Assembly (NCBI GenBank): GCA_009760885.1
Contig: CM019707.1
Coordinates: 33,526,645 to 33,590,644, forward strand
From: Achatina immaculata
Taxonomy: Eukaryota; Mollusca; Gastropoda; Stylommatophora; Achatinidae
Direction of reading: 5' to 3'
DNA: 64,000 nt
Position numbers and translations under genes: made by a program. Every line of letters begins with the position of its first letter. The first letter of the stretch is position 1. Positions 43,180 to 53,546 of the stretch are shown here, one piece after another. Below the pieces are notes generated by a model, which was not told the origin of the DNA, did not search any database, and was given only the letters and a program-made list of their open reading frames with translations.

Positions 43180-43556
43180 TAGATATTCTTTCTCTCTTTT
43201 TTCTTTTCTTTTCTCTCTCTCTCTTTCTATCTATCTATCTCTTTCTTCTTTCTTTCTTCCACTCTCTCTTTTTTCATGTAATTTGTATACTTATAATAAA
43301 TGGGTGTGTGGGAAGAATGAAAGATGGAGTGATGAAGGGACAGACCTGCGCGCCCAATTCTTCATTCTTTGAAAATAAAGATCATTCATTCATTCATGCT
43401 CTCTTTCTTTCTCTCTCTCTCTCTCTTTTCTCTTTTCCTCTCTTTTTTCTTTCTGTCTCTCTCTCTTTCTATCTCTCTCTTTCCTCTTATCTTTCTATCT
43501 CTTTCTCCCTCTCTCTCTCTTTCTCTCTCTCTCTCACTCTCTCTTTCTTCTTGTCA
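43180..43556. repeat. (CT)n-rich microsatellite tract, interrupted
   Basis: Pyrimidine-rich (CT, CTTT, CTAT) on both sides of a 95-bp non-repetitive insertion at 43303-43397. Confidence 0.9.
43303..43397 (+). mobile_element. Short retroelement tail with AATAAA and (ATTC)n
   Basis: Contains GAATGAAAGATGGAGTGATG, CGCGCCCAATTCTTCATTCT, TTGAAAATAAAGATC and an (ATTC)n tail. It is the same element as 37623-37730 in opposite orientation. The AATAAA just upstream of the tail looks like a polyadenylation signal. Confidence 0.65.
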
Positions 43557-43904
43557 ACACTGAGGTCGTCAATGACACGATAAACTTGTCAATGACCAAT
43601 AAGTATATTATACCCTGGGATGGACAGAGTGCAGAAACTTGTCCACAGATTTAAGGCCCCGCAGCTTCTTGTCAAGAAGAAAAGCGAGAATGAAAGGCTT
43701 GATGAAGTGACGAGCAATCAAATTTTCATCTGAATAGCCTGGACGTGGCAGGATTGACAGAAGCGTCTTCAAGAGTATAGGAGAATGAAATCACGGACAA
43801 GAAAAAAAGACTGCGCAGTTTGAGGTGCGTGTTGCATGATGGGTTCCGTTCTCTACACTGATGAGTGTTAGAGCGGGAGTTAAGTGTAAAGAACGGTGAG
43901 TAAG
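43557..43904. other. Unassigned spacer
   Basis: Nothing recognised between the pyrimidine tract and the 30-bp array. Confidence 0.3.
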
Positions 43905-45110
43905 TGGAGTGTGTGCGTGTGTGTGAGTGTGAGTGAGTGAAGTAAAGTGTGTGCGTAAGGTGATGTGGTGAGTTAGAGGTGGTGATTGTGTGAGATGGTG
44001 AACTATAGCGTATGCGATTGTGTGAAACAGTGAGCTGAAGTGTGTGAGTGTGTGAGACAGTGAGTTAAAGTGTGTGAGTATGTGAGAAAGTGAGTCAAAG
44101 TGTGTGAGTGTGTGAGACAGTGAGCTAAAGTGTGTGACTATGTGAGACAGTGAGCTAAAGTGTGTGAGTGTGTGAGACAGTGAGCTAAAGTGCGTGAGTG
44201 TGTGAGACAGTGAGTTAGAGTGTGTTAGTATGTGAGAATGTGAGTCAAAGTGTGTGAGTGTGTGAGAAAGTGAGTCAAAGTGTGTGAGTGTGTGAGAAAG
44301 TGAGTCAAAGTGTGTGAGTGTGTGAGCTAAAGTGTGTGAGTGTGTGAGACAGTGAGTTAAAGTGTGTGAGTATGTGAGAAAGTGAGTCAAAGTGTGTGAG
44401 TGTGTGAAACAGTGAGCTAAAGTGTGTGAGTATGTGAGACAGTGAGCTAAAGTGTGTGAGTATGTGAGACAGTGAGCTAAAGTGTGTGAGTGTGTGAGAA
44501 AGTGAGTCAAAGTGTATGAGTATGTGAGCTAAAGCGTGTGAGTGTGTGAGACAGTGAGCTAAAGTGTGTGAGTGTGTGAGACAGTGAGTCAAAGTGTGTG
44601 TGTGTTTGGGAGAGTGAGCTCAAGTGTGTGAGAGTTTGAGAATGTGAGTCAAAGTGTTTGAGTGTGTGAGATACTGAGCTAAACTGTGTGAGTGTGTGAG
44701 ACAGTGAGTTAAAGTGTGTGAGAGTATGAGAGAGTGAATTAGCGTGCGTGAGAGTGTGAATTAACGTGTGGTGTGAATGTTTCATAGTGAATTCGAGCGT
44801 GTGCATGTGTGAGATAATGAATTAGAGAGTGTGTGCTGGCACTGTCCTCCAAGAGTGCCCACACCATACAGACCTGGGACGTGGGACATGACCAGAAGAC
44901 ACGAGCCTGGGGCAAAAGCTTCGGGGCTCCTATCAGGATCTGGAGAGGACCGCGGGCTTTGCCATGTCGACAGGGATCAGGATCTGATCTAACCAACAAC
45001 CTTAAACGAAGAAGAAGAAGAAGAGCATGTGCGTATGTGATACAGTCAATTAGAATGTGCGCGTATGTGAGGCAGTGAATATGAGTGTGTGAATGTGTGA
45101 GATCAATAAT
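43905..45110. repeat. 30-bp (GTGTGA-rich) minisatellite, interrupted
   Basis: About 30 copies of a 30-bp unit (core AGTGAGCTAAAGTGTGTGAG, then TGTGTGAGAC) at 43905-44830, resuming at 45023-45110 after a LINE fragment. On the minus strand the unit encodes repeated HSHTLTHFSS, giving open frames up to 239 codons; these are by-products of a 30-bp period. Confidence 0.92.
44831..45022 (+). pseudogene. LINE-like 3' end with (GAA)n tail inside a minisatellite
   Basis: A 190-bp GC-richer block (open on plus: ALSSKSAHTIQTWDVGHDQK, then RAWGKSFGAPIRIWRGPRAL) ends in ACCTTAAACGAAGAAGAAGA at 45002-45022. The (GAA)n end and abrupt borders within the 30-bp array indicate a retroelement insertion. The sequence matches none of the other families here. 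Confidence 0.5.
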
Positions 45111-45299
45111 GGTTCAGCCTCTACCCATGCCTCTAGGCTAAACCTAATAAGAGCCTCTGCCAGCTCCAATATATAACCGTTTATCTCCTGACACGAAATT
45201 TATTTAAAAAATAGCCTGTATTTATAGAGTAATTTTCTTGCCTTAACACTGACCTCTTTGAACTTGGTTGACCCTATACCATAACCCTGGTCAGCCTCA
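45111..45299. other. Unassigned spacer
   Basis: No gene recognised. Confidence 0.3.
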
Positions 45300-45366
45300 C
45301 GGATAATCCGTGAAAGAGAAAGAGGGAGAGAGAGAAAGAGAGAGAGAGAAAAAAAAAGAAAGAAAA

Positions 45367-45412
<46 letters not shown>
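45300..45412. repeat. (GA)n microsatellite
   Basis: Purine tract with GAGA and GAAA runs, pure (GA)n at about 45368-45409. Confidence 0.95.
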
Positions 45413-45504
45413 AATGAAATTGATTTTTCAGCTGTGCCCCTCAAACCCGCTTCCCCCCCCCCTCATTCCCCCTCCCCAGGGTCATGACTCCCAGGTGTCT
45501 ACGA

Positions 45505-45630
45505 GTTGTCTTCTTCTTCTTCTTCTTCTTCTTTTATCCTGTCTGGGAATTAACCACGGTCTCCTAAGTGTCACCGAACCTAGACGGGCACCATAGCCAT
45601 TCTGCCATGGTTGGGGGTGGCGGACTGGTA
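45505..45630 (-). repeat. tRNA-like SINE with (GAA)n tail
   Basis: On the minus strand TGGCAGAATGGCTATGGTGC (A-box region) is followed about 40 bases later by GTGGTTAATTCCCAG, a degenerate B box, and then TTCCCAGACAGGATAAAA and a (GAA)n tail at 45510-45533. The spacing and tail support a tRNA-derived SINE; B box decay lowers confidence. Confidence 0.45.
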
Positions 45631-45707
45631 TTAGAAGTGTGACTACTGAAGTTAAGTTCTCAATGCTTATTCCTCAAACTGTGCATTCAGCCTGGGATAT
45701 ACATTTT

Positions 45708-46110
45708 TTCCAGTGACAGCAAGAGAACTTCCCTGACACAGTGACAGCAAGAGAACTTCCCTGACACAGTGACAGCAAGAGAACTTCCCTGACACAGTGA
45801 CAGCAAGAGCACTTCCCTGACACAGTGACAGCAGGAGCACTTCCCTGACACAGTGACAGCAAGAGAACTTCCCTGACACAGTGACAGCAAGAGCAATTCA
45901 CTGACACAGTGACAGCAAGAGAACTTCCCTGACACAATGGCAGCAAGAGCAATTCACTGACACAGTGGTAGCAAGAGCAATTCACTGACACAGTGACAGC
46001 AAGAGAACTTCCCTGACACAGTGACAATTAGAGAACTTCCCTGACCCAGTGACAGCAAGAGCACTTCCCTGACCCAGTGAGAGCAAGAGCACTTCCCTGG
46101 CTGAGTGAGA
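45708..46110. repeat. 29-bp minisatellite
   Basis: About 14 copies of a 29-bp unit (core CAGTGACAGCAAGAGAACTT, then CCCTGACA). All three minus-strand frames are open for long stretches because 29 is not a multiple of three and the unit lacks stops. Confidence 0.9.
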
Positions 46111-46431
46111 CTGCACACAACAGTTCACGCACACAAACGCCAGTTTCTAATTGACCAACAACAAAATAAAAAACCTCCCAGTCTTAATGATGTCTCTTGT
46201 CACTCCACTTCGGCTAAAACTGAAAGAACACAAAGCAGAAGATAAAACAGCTAGTACCAAAGTTAAATGGACAGATTAGAAATCTCCAAATGCGAAAAAC
46301 GTGTCTTTAGTGAGGGTGATATTTGAAGTGAAATCAAATAATTGTTTCGTTTAAATCTGAGGTTACTCCATGATTTTTTTTTTTAATGCAACTTTCGTAA
46401 ACTTTGGTTCAACTTTGATCTTTCCTTAAAA
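46111..46431. other. Unassigned spacer
   Basis: No gene recognised. Confidence 0.3.
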
Positions 46432-46717
46432 GATAAAAAGGTAAAATCCTCGTTTCTAGGCCATTAAGTCATAATGAGGATGCAATATTAGGCCAGTATT
46501 TTCAAGACTATCGTCACGTGATCGTGTGATGTGGTCGGTATCTCGCTTGGTCGTATTCACCTCCCAGATTTCTTTAGTATCCATTTCTAGAAGCTGGTTG
46601 GACCCCGGGACCTTCTTGGTGTGATGGTACCAGAAAAAGTCCCCACTGCTGGGACCTGAACCCGTTACCACTGGATTAGTACGTCGAATGTCAAACCACC
46701 CAGCCAACCAGTTCGCT
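46432..46717 (-). repeat. tRNA-derived SINE S1
   Basis: On the minus strand: head GGTTGGCTGGGTGGTTTGAC, B box GGGTTCAGGTCCC, TTTTTCTGGTACCATCACAC, body words matching S1 and end GATTTTACCTTTTTATC. Full-length; its 5' end lies a few bases from the Tc1-like element. Confidence 0.75.
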
Positions 46718-46724
46718 TAGTATA

Positions 46725-48233
46725 CTGTTTAAAAAAACGCAACGCTACTGTAGTGGTAATGGACACCAAATTTCAAACTTGTATCAAAATTTTATTTTAC
46801 GGAATTAATGTATCAATCTTGGCATGAAGAAACGTTAAGACTTTAACAATGAAATTAAATTTATTAAATTTGGTTTGAACTTTCATTCTTTGCGACTGAG
46901 GCCTCTGTTTCAATAAGGTGCATGGCCTCCTCTGGCCTGTATCAGAGAACGACATCTCCTTGACATGGATCCGATTAGCTGTTGGATCTGTTGTTTTGGG
47001 ATGGCTGCCCACTCTTCCCGCAGTGCAAGATACAACTATCGGAGATTGGTTGACGCCACGTCTCGCTGGCGAACTTGTCTGCTGAGTTAATCTCATAAGT
47101 GTTCTATTCGGTTCATATCTGATGATATGGGTGGTCACGGAATGGCCTGGACGCTGTTGTCAGCGAGGAACTGGGTGGTGAGTTGTGCCACATGAGGTCG
47201 AGCGTTATTCTGCTGAAAAATCGACCCTGGTGCAGCCAGAAGTGGAAGGACGTGAGGACGAATAATTTCAGCGACGTATCGTTGGGTATTCAGGCGTCCT
47301 TCAATTTGCACCAGGTCACTTCTTCCCATGAAGTTATCGTCCCCCACACCAGTACATCTCCACGACCATGTGGAGGAGCCTCATCCACGCAATTCTGGGC
47401 GTAGGGCTCATGGACTCTGCGGTAAACTCTTCTCCGTCTATCGTGTCGCTGGAGCAGAAAGAATGATTCATCATTAAACCAAACCCTTTTCCAATCATTC
47501 GCAACGGTCCACTGATGATGCTGGTTCGCCCACTGCAGTCGGTTCTGGCGATGCCGGTCCGTAAGAACAGGACCTCTGTAGGGTCTTCTAGCCCACAGAC
47601 CACTGTCGTGCAGTCGGTTCCTGGGCGTTTGATCTGAAATTCGATGACCTGCTGTCATTGACTGGACTTTTGAGGACGCTGATGCAAATCGATTGCTGAG
47701 CTGACGCAGCCGTTTGAAGCGATCTTCGGCAGGAGTTGTGACTATAGGTCTTTCACTGCGCGGCCGGTCTGCACCTGAGCCAGTTTCTTGAAATCGTCTC
47801 CAAGGGCGACTAATGGTGCTTATAACAACCTTAAATTGTCTGGCCACTACATTTTGTGACTGTCCGGTCTGTAAACGTCCAATGATGATGAGTTGTTGTT
47901 CTGTAGTGAGATGAGCCATACTTGCCCATTGAATTTTCAAATGAATTGATTCCAGGAGCGTCAATCTTTTATAGGCATTCAATAACATGGTCAGTGAGTT
48001 TTGTGTTCAGTAAGTTTCACGGGATTCTCGTGAACCTGTCATGAGTTAATGTCAAAAATTCTGTTTTGACTAGCATCGCTTTTCTGTGCTCATGAATCAT
48101 CTACTGAATATAGTTAGGTCAGCACGTGAAGTTGATGTCCAGGTAAACGTTTCAGACAATTTGTCCTTGTGCGATCAGCAAACTTCAGTTTAAATCGCAA
48201 CATCGTATCTGTTGCGTTTCTTTTTTTGAACAG
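46725..48233 (-). mobile_element. Tc1-like element, complete ends, decayed
   Basis: Inverted ends CTGTTTAAAAAAACGCAAC (left) and, read inward from the right, CTGTTCAAAAAAAGAAACGC-AAC, flanked by TA at 46723-46724 and 48234-48235. The length of 1.5 kb is typical of Tc1 elements. It contains a transposase pseudogene on the minus strand. Confidence 0.85.
46850..47919 (-). pseudogene. Tc1-like transposase pseudogene
   Basis: I take the start at MAHLTTEQQLIIIGRLQTGQ (47919), which opens a paired HTH region (SQNVVARQFKVVISTISRPW, RPRSERPIVTT). Catalytic site 1 is KRVWFNDESFFLL; VYRRVHEPYAQN and VLVWGTI follow. A frameshift near 47330 moves to a second frame with APGSIFQQNNARPHVAQLTT, where the second catalytic Asp (usually QQDNARPH) is Asn because of one G-to-A change at about 47209. 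A stop after VQAIP and further frameshifts ruin the third-Asp/Glu region (SSDMNRTLMRL stands where SPDLNPIEHLW is expected). Inactive. Confidence 0.85.
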
Positions 48234-48589
48234 TATTAACGTTGTACAGAAACATGTACATTCGCATATACCTATGTGGATACTAACATATGTTGACGCA
48301 TATATTTAGCAAAATAGAAATATCTTAAACTCTATAACAAATTCGGGATCTAAAATATATGAGTATATGATCATTATCATTGCCCCTCATTCCCTTTGGA
48401 GTGTAGACCACGGGTAATCTTTCTTCTTGGAATTATTCTCCACTTCCTTACATGTGTACCCCTTGCCTTTGAGCATTTTCAAAATTCTTTTCTTCAAGCA
48501 GTTCTTGGCCTTCTCTGATTTCTATCTCCCTAGAGGTTCCAGGTTAGTGCATGCCTTGTTGTGTTGGTGTCTGGTTTCCTTCGTGTATG
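48234..48589. other. Unassigned spacer
   Basis: No gene recognised. Confidence 0.3.
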
Positions 48590-48790
48590 ATCAATCCCTC
48601 ATGAAGATATATCTATTCGTAATGTATGGCCAATCCTTCATGAACATATATCTATTCTTAATGTATAGCCAATCTTTCATGAGCATATATCTATTCTTAG
48701 TGTATGGCTAATCCCTCATGAATATATATCTATTCTTAGTGTATGGCTAATCCCTCACGAACATATATCTATCTTAGTGTATGGTCAATC
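48590..48790. repeat. 39-bp minisatellite
   Basis: About five copies of a 39-bp unit (core ATGTATGGCCAATCCTTCAT, then GAACATATATCTATTCTTA). Confidence 0.85.
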
Positions 48791-49603
48791 TATCAAGACC
48801 ATTTATACATTCGTATGCAGTCTCACAGAGATACTTGTACACGAGTGAATATAAATTCTCTCCAAAACTATATTTCAGCTTTTATAGCACAAATACACAA
48901 ATATTAAAAATTCAAGATATCGATTATACATTTTTCATACATCCCTACTCCCGCCCTTCTCACCCCCCCCCCCCCCCAATCCAGATCAGTTCACGCGAGC
49001 TCATCTACGCCTGCAGCAGGAACAGGAAATAGAATACGAGATAATATTGTATATTAAAAACTCTGAATCAGAACTCTAATAATGGGACCAACCCAGCGAG
49101 TCCCAGTTTGATCTTCCAGAAATATTACCCCAGCAGAAAATATGAGGAAACTATTGGCAATGTATAACTATTTTGACAAGAAATGAATTATTGTTGTTAA
49201 TAACTCTTCCAAAGTTTCGCTTCGTGTTTGTGGAGCTTTTCGTCGCATTAACTCTTTCATTACCAAACAGACATTTCAAGCCCACACGAACAAATGTATA
49301 ATAAATACAGTCGCCATTTTGTAATGCAAAATGGTCACTGGTCTATGTTTAGCTTGTTAAAGCAGCTTAAAATTTGGATCCGTGGAAGCAAAAAAACAAA
49401 ATGAACATAAACAGTTTCTTTTAACCATCACATAAACATTTAAATTACACTTGGTGATGAGACAGTTCATTCGAAACATTGCCGGCAAGGCCAGTTCTGT
49501 AATCTTTCTCTGGTTTTCACGGCAGCCTCATCATTACCATCTCGAGTACAAACAGCACTGGAAATGCTACAGGATGAGAATGAGTCTTACCCCGGGCATT
49601 CTC
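48791..49603. other. Unassigned, with a C run
   Basis: A poly-C run at about 48964-48977. No gene recognised. Confidence 0.35.
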
Positions 49604-49698
<95 letters not shown>

Positions 49699-49700
49699 AC

Positions 49701-49792
<92 letters not shown>

Positions 49793-49793
49793 T
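49604..49793. repeat. Inverted microsatellite (TCTA)n/(GATA)n
   Basis: About 95 bp of perfect (ATCT)n at 49604-49698 is followed, after only two bases (AC), by about 93 bp of its reverse complement (AGAT)n to 49793. The strand can fold into a nearly perfect hairpin of about 93 bp. Confidence 0.95.
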
Positions 49794-50039
49794 TCTCACA
49801 CTACTTTTATTCTGTTCCAGCATTCTACGTTCGTTACAACAAATGTATTATGCACGTTACTAACGCAGCTAAAGCAGAAATAACAAAACTGTTAAAAGTT
49901 TCACGTGTACCCTCACACCCAGTAAGCATTGAAATACGATATAAACTCGCACAGCATTGTGTAGCATTAAACCCAGATATCAGCTTTAGCTTTGACCCAC
50001 ATATCAGTGTCCAACATTACACTCGGCGTAGCAATGTTC
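49794..50039. other. Unassigned spacer
   Basis: No gene recognised; merges into the next degenerate array. Confidence 0.3.
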
Positions 50040-50345
50040 GGCATTAGACTTTCATGCTAATGTTTCGCACTGGACTCACATAGCAATCACATAGCAGTGC
50101 TCGATTAAAACTCGCATAGCATTAAACTCACATAACAGTGTTCAACAATGACCTCACATAGCAATGCGTAAAATTGGACTCGCATAGCAATCTTCAGTAC
50201 TGGCCTAACTCAACAATGCCCAGCACTGAACACACATAACAGTTCCTATCATTGAACTCACATAGCACTGTTAAGCGCTAAACTCAGATAGCAATGTTCA
50301 GCATTAAACTCACACACCAATGTTCAGTACTGAGCTCACACAGGT
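50040..50345. repeat. Degenerate 26-27 bp minisatellite
   Basis: About eleven diverged units with core CACATAGCAATGTTCAGCAT and then TAAACT. Old and unhomogenised compared with the other arrays. Confidence 0.7.
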
Positions 50346-50378
50346 ATCCTAAACAAATAAGTTAGTACCTGTTAAGAA

Positions 50379-50570
50379 AAAGGTAAAATTCCCTTTTCCA
50401 TGCCATTAGGGCGCGTTGGGGATTCGAGGCCCGTATTTCTAAGACCTTGGGAACATGAAAGGTGATGTGGTCAGTATCACTCCTGTCCGCATTTAGCTTC
50501 ACAGGTTTCTCTGCTACCCACTTTAAGAGGCTGGGTGGACCCTAGGGCCCTTTTTGTGTATCACTGCAGG
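50379..50570 (-). repeat. tRNA-derived SINE S1, head missing
   Basis: On the minus strand the S1 body and tail are recognisable (GCTGGGTGGACC complement, AAGCTAAATGCGGACAGGAG, GGAAAAGGGAATTTTACCTT). The tRNA head is absent, a 5' truncation. Confidence 0.65.
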
Positions 50571-50749
50571 GACGCTGTACCTGCGCAGGTTAGAAAAGTA
50601 TAGACCACTTCGTGTCCTTGACCTTTGGAAAAAAGGGAAGAGAGGGGAAGCGGTAGCTCACAGCGGACTATATTGACAGCACACAATAATTAGTGTATGA
50701 GCATATAACTATACACAGAGCCACTGCAGTAAAGCTGTGATACCAAAAT
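50571..50749. other. Unassigned spacer
   Basis: No gene recognised; the last part (AGAGCCACTGCAGTAAAGCT, about 50718) resembles the outermost Penelope-like repeat sequence. Confidence 0.35.
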
Positions 50750-50806
50750 GTATCAACTAGGAAAAAAAGTAGGAACAGCTTTGTTACTTAACGAGTACAC
50801 AGTTGT

Positions 50807-50833
50807 TACGTTTCGGCGTGATCCTTAATCATA
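50807..50833 (-). ncRNA. Hammerhead-like motif, left arm (degenerate)
   Basis: The minus strand reads ATGATTAAGGATCACGCC then GAAACGTAAC. The stem II first strand has changed (GGC to GGA), so pairing is weakened. See the copy at 53521. Confidence 0.3.
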
Positions 50834-50846
50834 CAAGAACATACAT

Positions 50847-50921
50847 TCATTTATTCATTTGTATGTCCCTTGCGGAACTTTGCCTCCCAAACAGCTCTCC
50901 CGTAGGCCTCTCGGTTGTGAG
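50847..50921 (-). mobile_element. LINE family A tip, 75 bp, with 13-bp target duplication
   Basis: A minimal 3' tip of family A: (GAAT)-like tail then the GCGGAACTTTGCCTCCC and GGCCTCTCGGTTGTGAG words of its end. It is flanked by CAAGAACATACAT at 50834-50846 and 50922-50934, a perfect 13-bp target-site duplication inside the Penelope-like arm. Confidence 0.85.
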
Positions 50922-51264
50922 CAAGAACATACATGACGAAGAAATAGAGAGAGGTAATAAAATATAAATTCACGTGAATGCTTATGTTAAGAAAAAAAAT
51001 CAAATGAAATGAACAGAGCACTTAGCTGTAACTTGTAAGAAGATGTGGCTTGTCCGACGCTGTGTGTCAGAAATTCCCATGGTGGAGTGTAGAGCATTTA
51101 AATGGAGATTTAGGGTGTGTGATAGGTGGGGCTTAACTGAGGGTGGTGGGTGGGGAAACCGTGGAGGGGAGAGACAGTGATACAATGGTAATCTAGCAGG
51201 GGGATGGTAAAATATAACTTACATTGGTGAAACTGGCCTCAGATTAGGGGACTGCCTGCAAAAA

Positions 51265-52847
51265 TGTTAATGAGAAAAGAAGACATTGTGGACAGAGTAC
51301 ATCAGTGAGCTATATGGAGGAGAAAGAGCAGAATTATGCCAGATACTGAAAACTGTGATGGACCACCAATACTTGAAGATGAAATCATAGATGCCATCAA
51401 ACACATGAAGAAAGGAAAAGCGACTGGGCCTGATAATATAACAATAGAAGAAATAGAGGTGCTAGAGGGGACAGGAATAAAAATAATAACCAAGTTACTA
51501 AATGACATTTACAACAGTGGTTATATGCCCAGTGACCTACTTAAATCCACGTTTATAGCACTACCAAAGAAACCAGGTGCAAAGGAATGTGACGACCACC
51601 GGACTATCAGCCTCTCATGTCACATAACGAAGCTACTTCTGAGAATAATTATGAGAAGAACAAGGAAAAAGATAAAAATGGAAATAGCAGATGAACAGTT
51701 TGGATTTGTTGAAGGAAAGGGAACACACAATGCCATTTATGCTTTACGAACACTAACAGAAAGAGCTTTATAGTAACTTATGCTTCATTGATTACACCAA
51801 GGCATTTGACAAGGTGAAACATAATGAAATTATTAAAATGCTTGAAGACATCAATATAAACAGCAAAGACCTGAGGATTGTAAAACATCTATACTGGCAG
51901 CAAGAAGCAGCAATTCGAGTTGAAAATAGAACTGGAAAATATCAACCTATAAAAAAGGGGTGCGACAAGGATGTGTACTATCTCCAGATCTTTTTTCTCT
52001 GTATAGCGAGAATATTCTAAGAACGATGATCACAGAACCAGGCATAAAAATTGGAGAATACAATATTAACAACCTTCGGTATGCTGACGACACAGTACTG
52101 ATAGCTGAGAACCAACAAGACCTGCAAAATCTCTTGGATAAAGTGGCCAAAGAAAGTGAACAGAAAGGCCTTACTTTAAATATAAAAAAACAGAAACTAT
52201 GATTATATCTAAGAAACAGAATCCACCAGCATGCAGTATAAAATTAAACTGAACTATTCTAAAGCAAGTGCAGAAATTCAAATACCTTGGAGCAGTAATA
52301 ACTTCAGATGGGAAATGCAGAACAGAAATTAGAAACAGAATAGGCCAAGCAAAGACTGCATTTCAGAGAATGAGAAACATATTAACCAACACATCCTTAT
52401 CAATGAATGTTAGAAAACGAGTCATAAAATGCTATATTGAACCTATCTTATTATATGGAAGTGAATCATGGACAATAGGCAAGTCTGCACAAAAATCATT
52501 GAAAGCAGCAGAAATGTGGTTTATTAGAAGAATGTTGCGAATCCCCTGGACAGCAAAAATAACTAATGAAGAATGTATGAGAAGAGCTGGAGAGAGAAAA
52601 AAATCTTGTCAAAAATAAGAGAGAGACAATGTACTTTCATAGGACATGCAATGAGAAGAGGGGGCATTGAAAATATTATAACAACAGGAAAAATAGAAGG
52701 AAGAAGATCAAGAGAAAGACCAAGAGAAATTATACTGGACAGTCAGACGGGATGATGTGACAGGAGATCACCAATTGAGCTGATGGCCTGCATGAAGGAT
52801 CGTGTACTCTGGAAAAGCATAATAGCCAATGCCAGTCGGCACAGCAC

Positions 52848-52888
<41 letters not shown>

Positions 52889-52896
52889 GATGATGA
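51265..52896 (+). pseudogene. LINE family B, 5'-truncated copy with RT domain and (ATG)n tail
   Basis: The longest family B copy. Flanked by TGCAAAAA (51257-51264 and 52897-52904), it splits the Penelope-like endonuclease. RT landmarks: DEIIDAIKHMKKGKATGPDN, STFIALPKKPGAKECDDHRT, DEQFGFVEGKGTHNAIYALR, then after a frameshift CFIDYTKAFDKVKHNEI (motif A Asp), GVRQGCVLSPDLFSLYSENI (motif B), LRYADDTVLIAENQQDL (motif C, 52080), FKYLGAVITSDG, ILLYGSESWTIGKSAQKSLK and GRRSRERPREIILD. Frameshifts near 51336, 51770, 51955, 52195 and 52610. The tail is (ATG)n at 52848-52896. Confidence 0.85.
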
Positions 52897-53520
52897 TGCA
52901 AAAACATCTGTACGATATCAACCAGCATGCTTCGAAATCAGTCCCGAATCATTTCAATAGCCCCAGCCACAAAGGCAAATCTGATTTCTGGTAACAGGCA
53001 TCAAATAGTGTCACATAGATAAGACAAGCCGCCTAGCGTTTGAGAACAGCTACATTCTGGAATATTGGACTCTGGAACCACATGGTTTGAACTCGTTATT
53101 CAGCTACACCTAATATTCTCGTCTTCCACAATCATAATCCCTCCCCACTAAGTTCACTCCCTTCTCACTTGTTACACATAGCTTAGAACCTCTTCACAGC
53201 ATCATATTACTATCTCTCTACCCCTACTATAATCACATACAATTCTCCCTGCTAGATTACCATTGTATCACTCTATCTTCCCTCCATGGTTTCCCCACCC
53301 ATTGCTCTCAGCTACGACCCACCTATCACACATCCCAAGTCTCCATTTAAATACTCTGTACACTCCACAATGCGCGTTTCTGAAACACAGCGTCGGACAA
53401 GCCACATCTTCTTACAAGTTAGAGCTAAGTGCTCTATTCATTTTGTTTTATTTTTTAAACATAGCATTCATGTGAATTTATATTTTATCTCTTCTAATTC
53501 TTCATCCTGTATGTTTTTGT

Positions 53521-53546
53521 ATGATTAAGGCTCACGCCGAAACGTC
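53521..53546 (+). ncRNA. Hammerhead-ribozyme-like motif in Penelope-like 3' region
   Basis: ATGATTAAGGCTCACGCC then GAAACGTC. It has the minimal hammerhead layout: a GA-containing core strand, a three-pair stem (GGC/GCC) with a 4-base loop, the GAAA core and the self-complementary ACGT that in Penelope-type hammerheads forms a two-pair helix III, ending at a GTC cleavage triplet. Against the catalytic consensus CTGANGA the first core strand is off (ATGATTA, plus an extra A before stem II), so activity is doubtful. A tandem copy is at 54912-54937. Confidence 0.45.

Noticed and set aside
43791..44510. 239-codon His/Ser/Thr/Leu-repeat open frame on minus
   Set aside because: It is the translation of a 30-bp minisatellite whose unit lacks stops; the same happens in other frames and there is no start context, splice signal or non-repetitive coding part.
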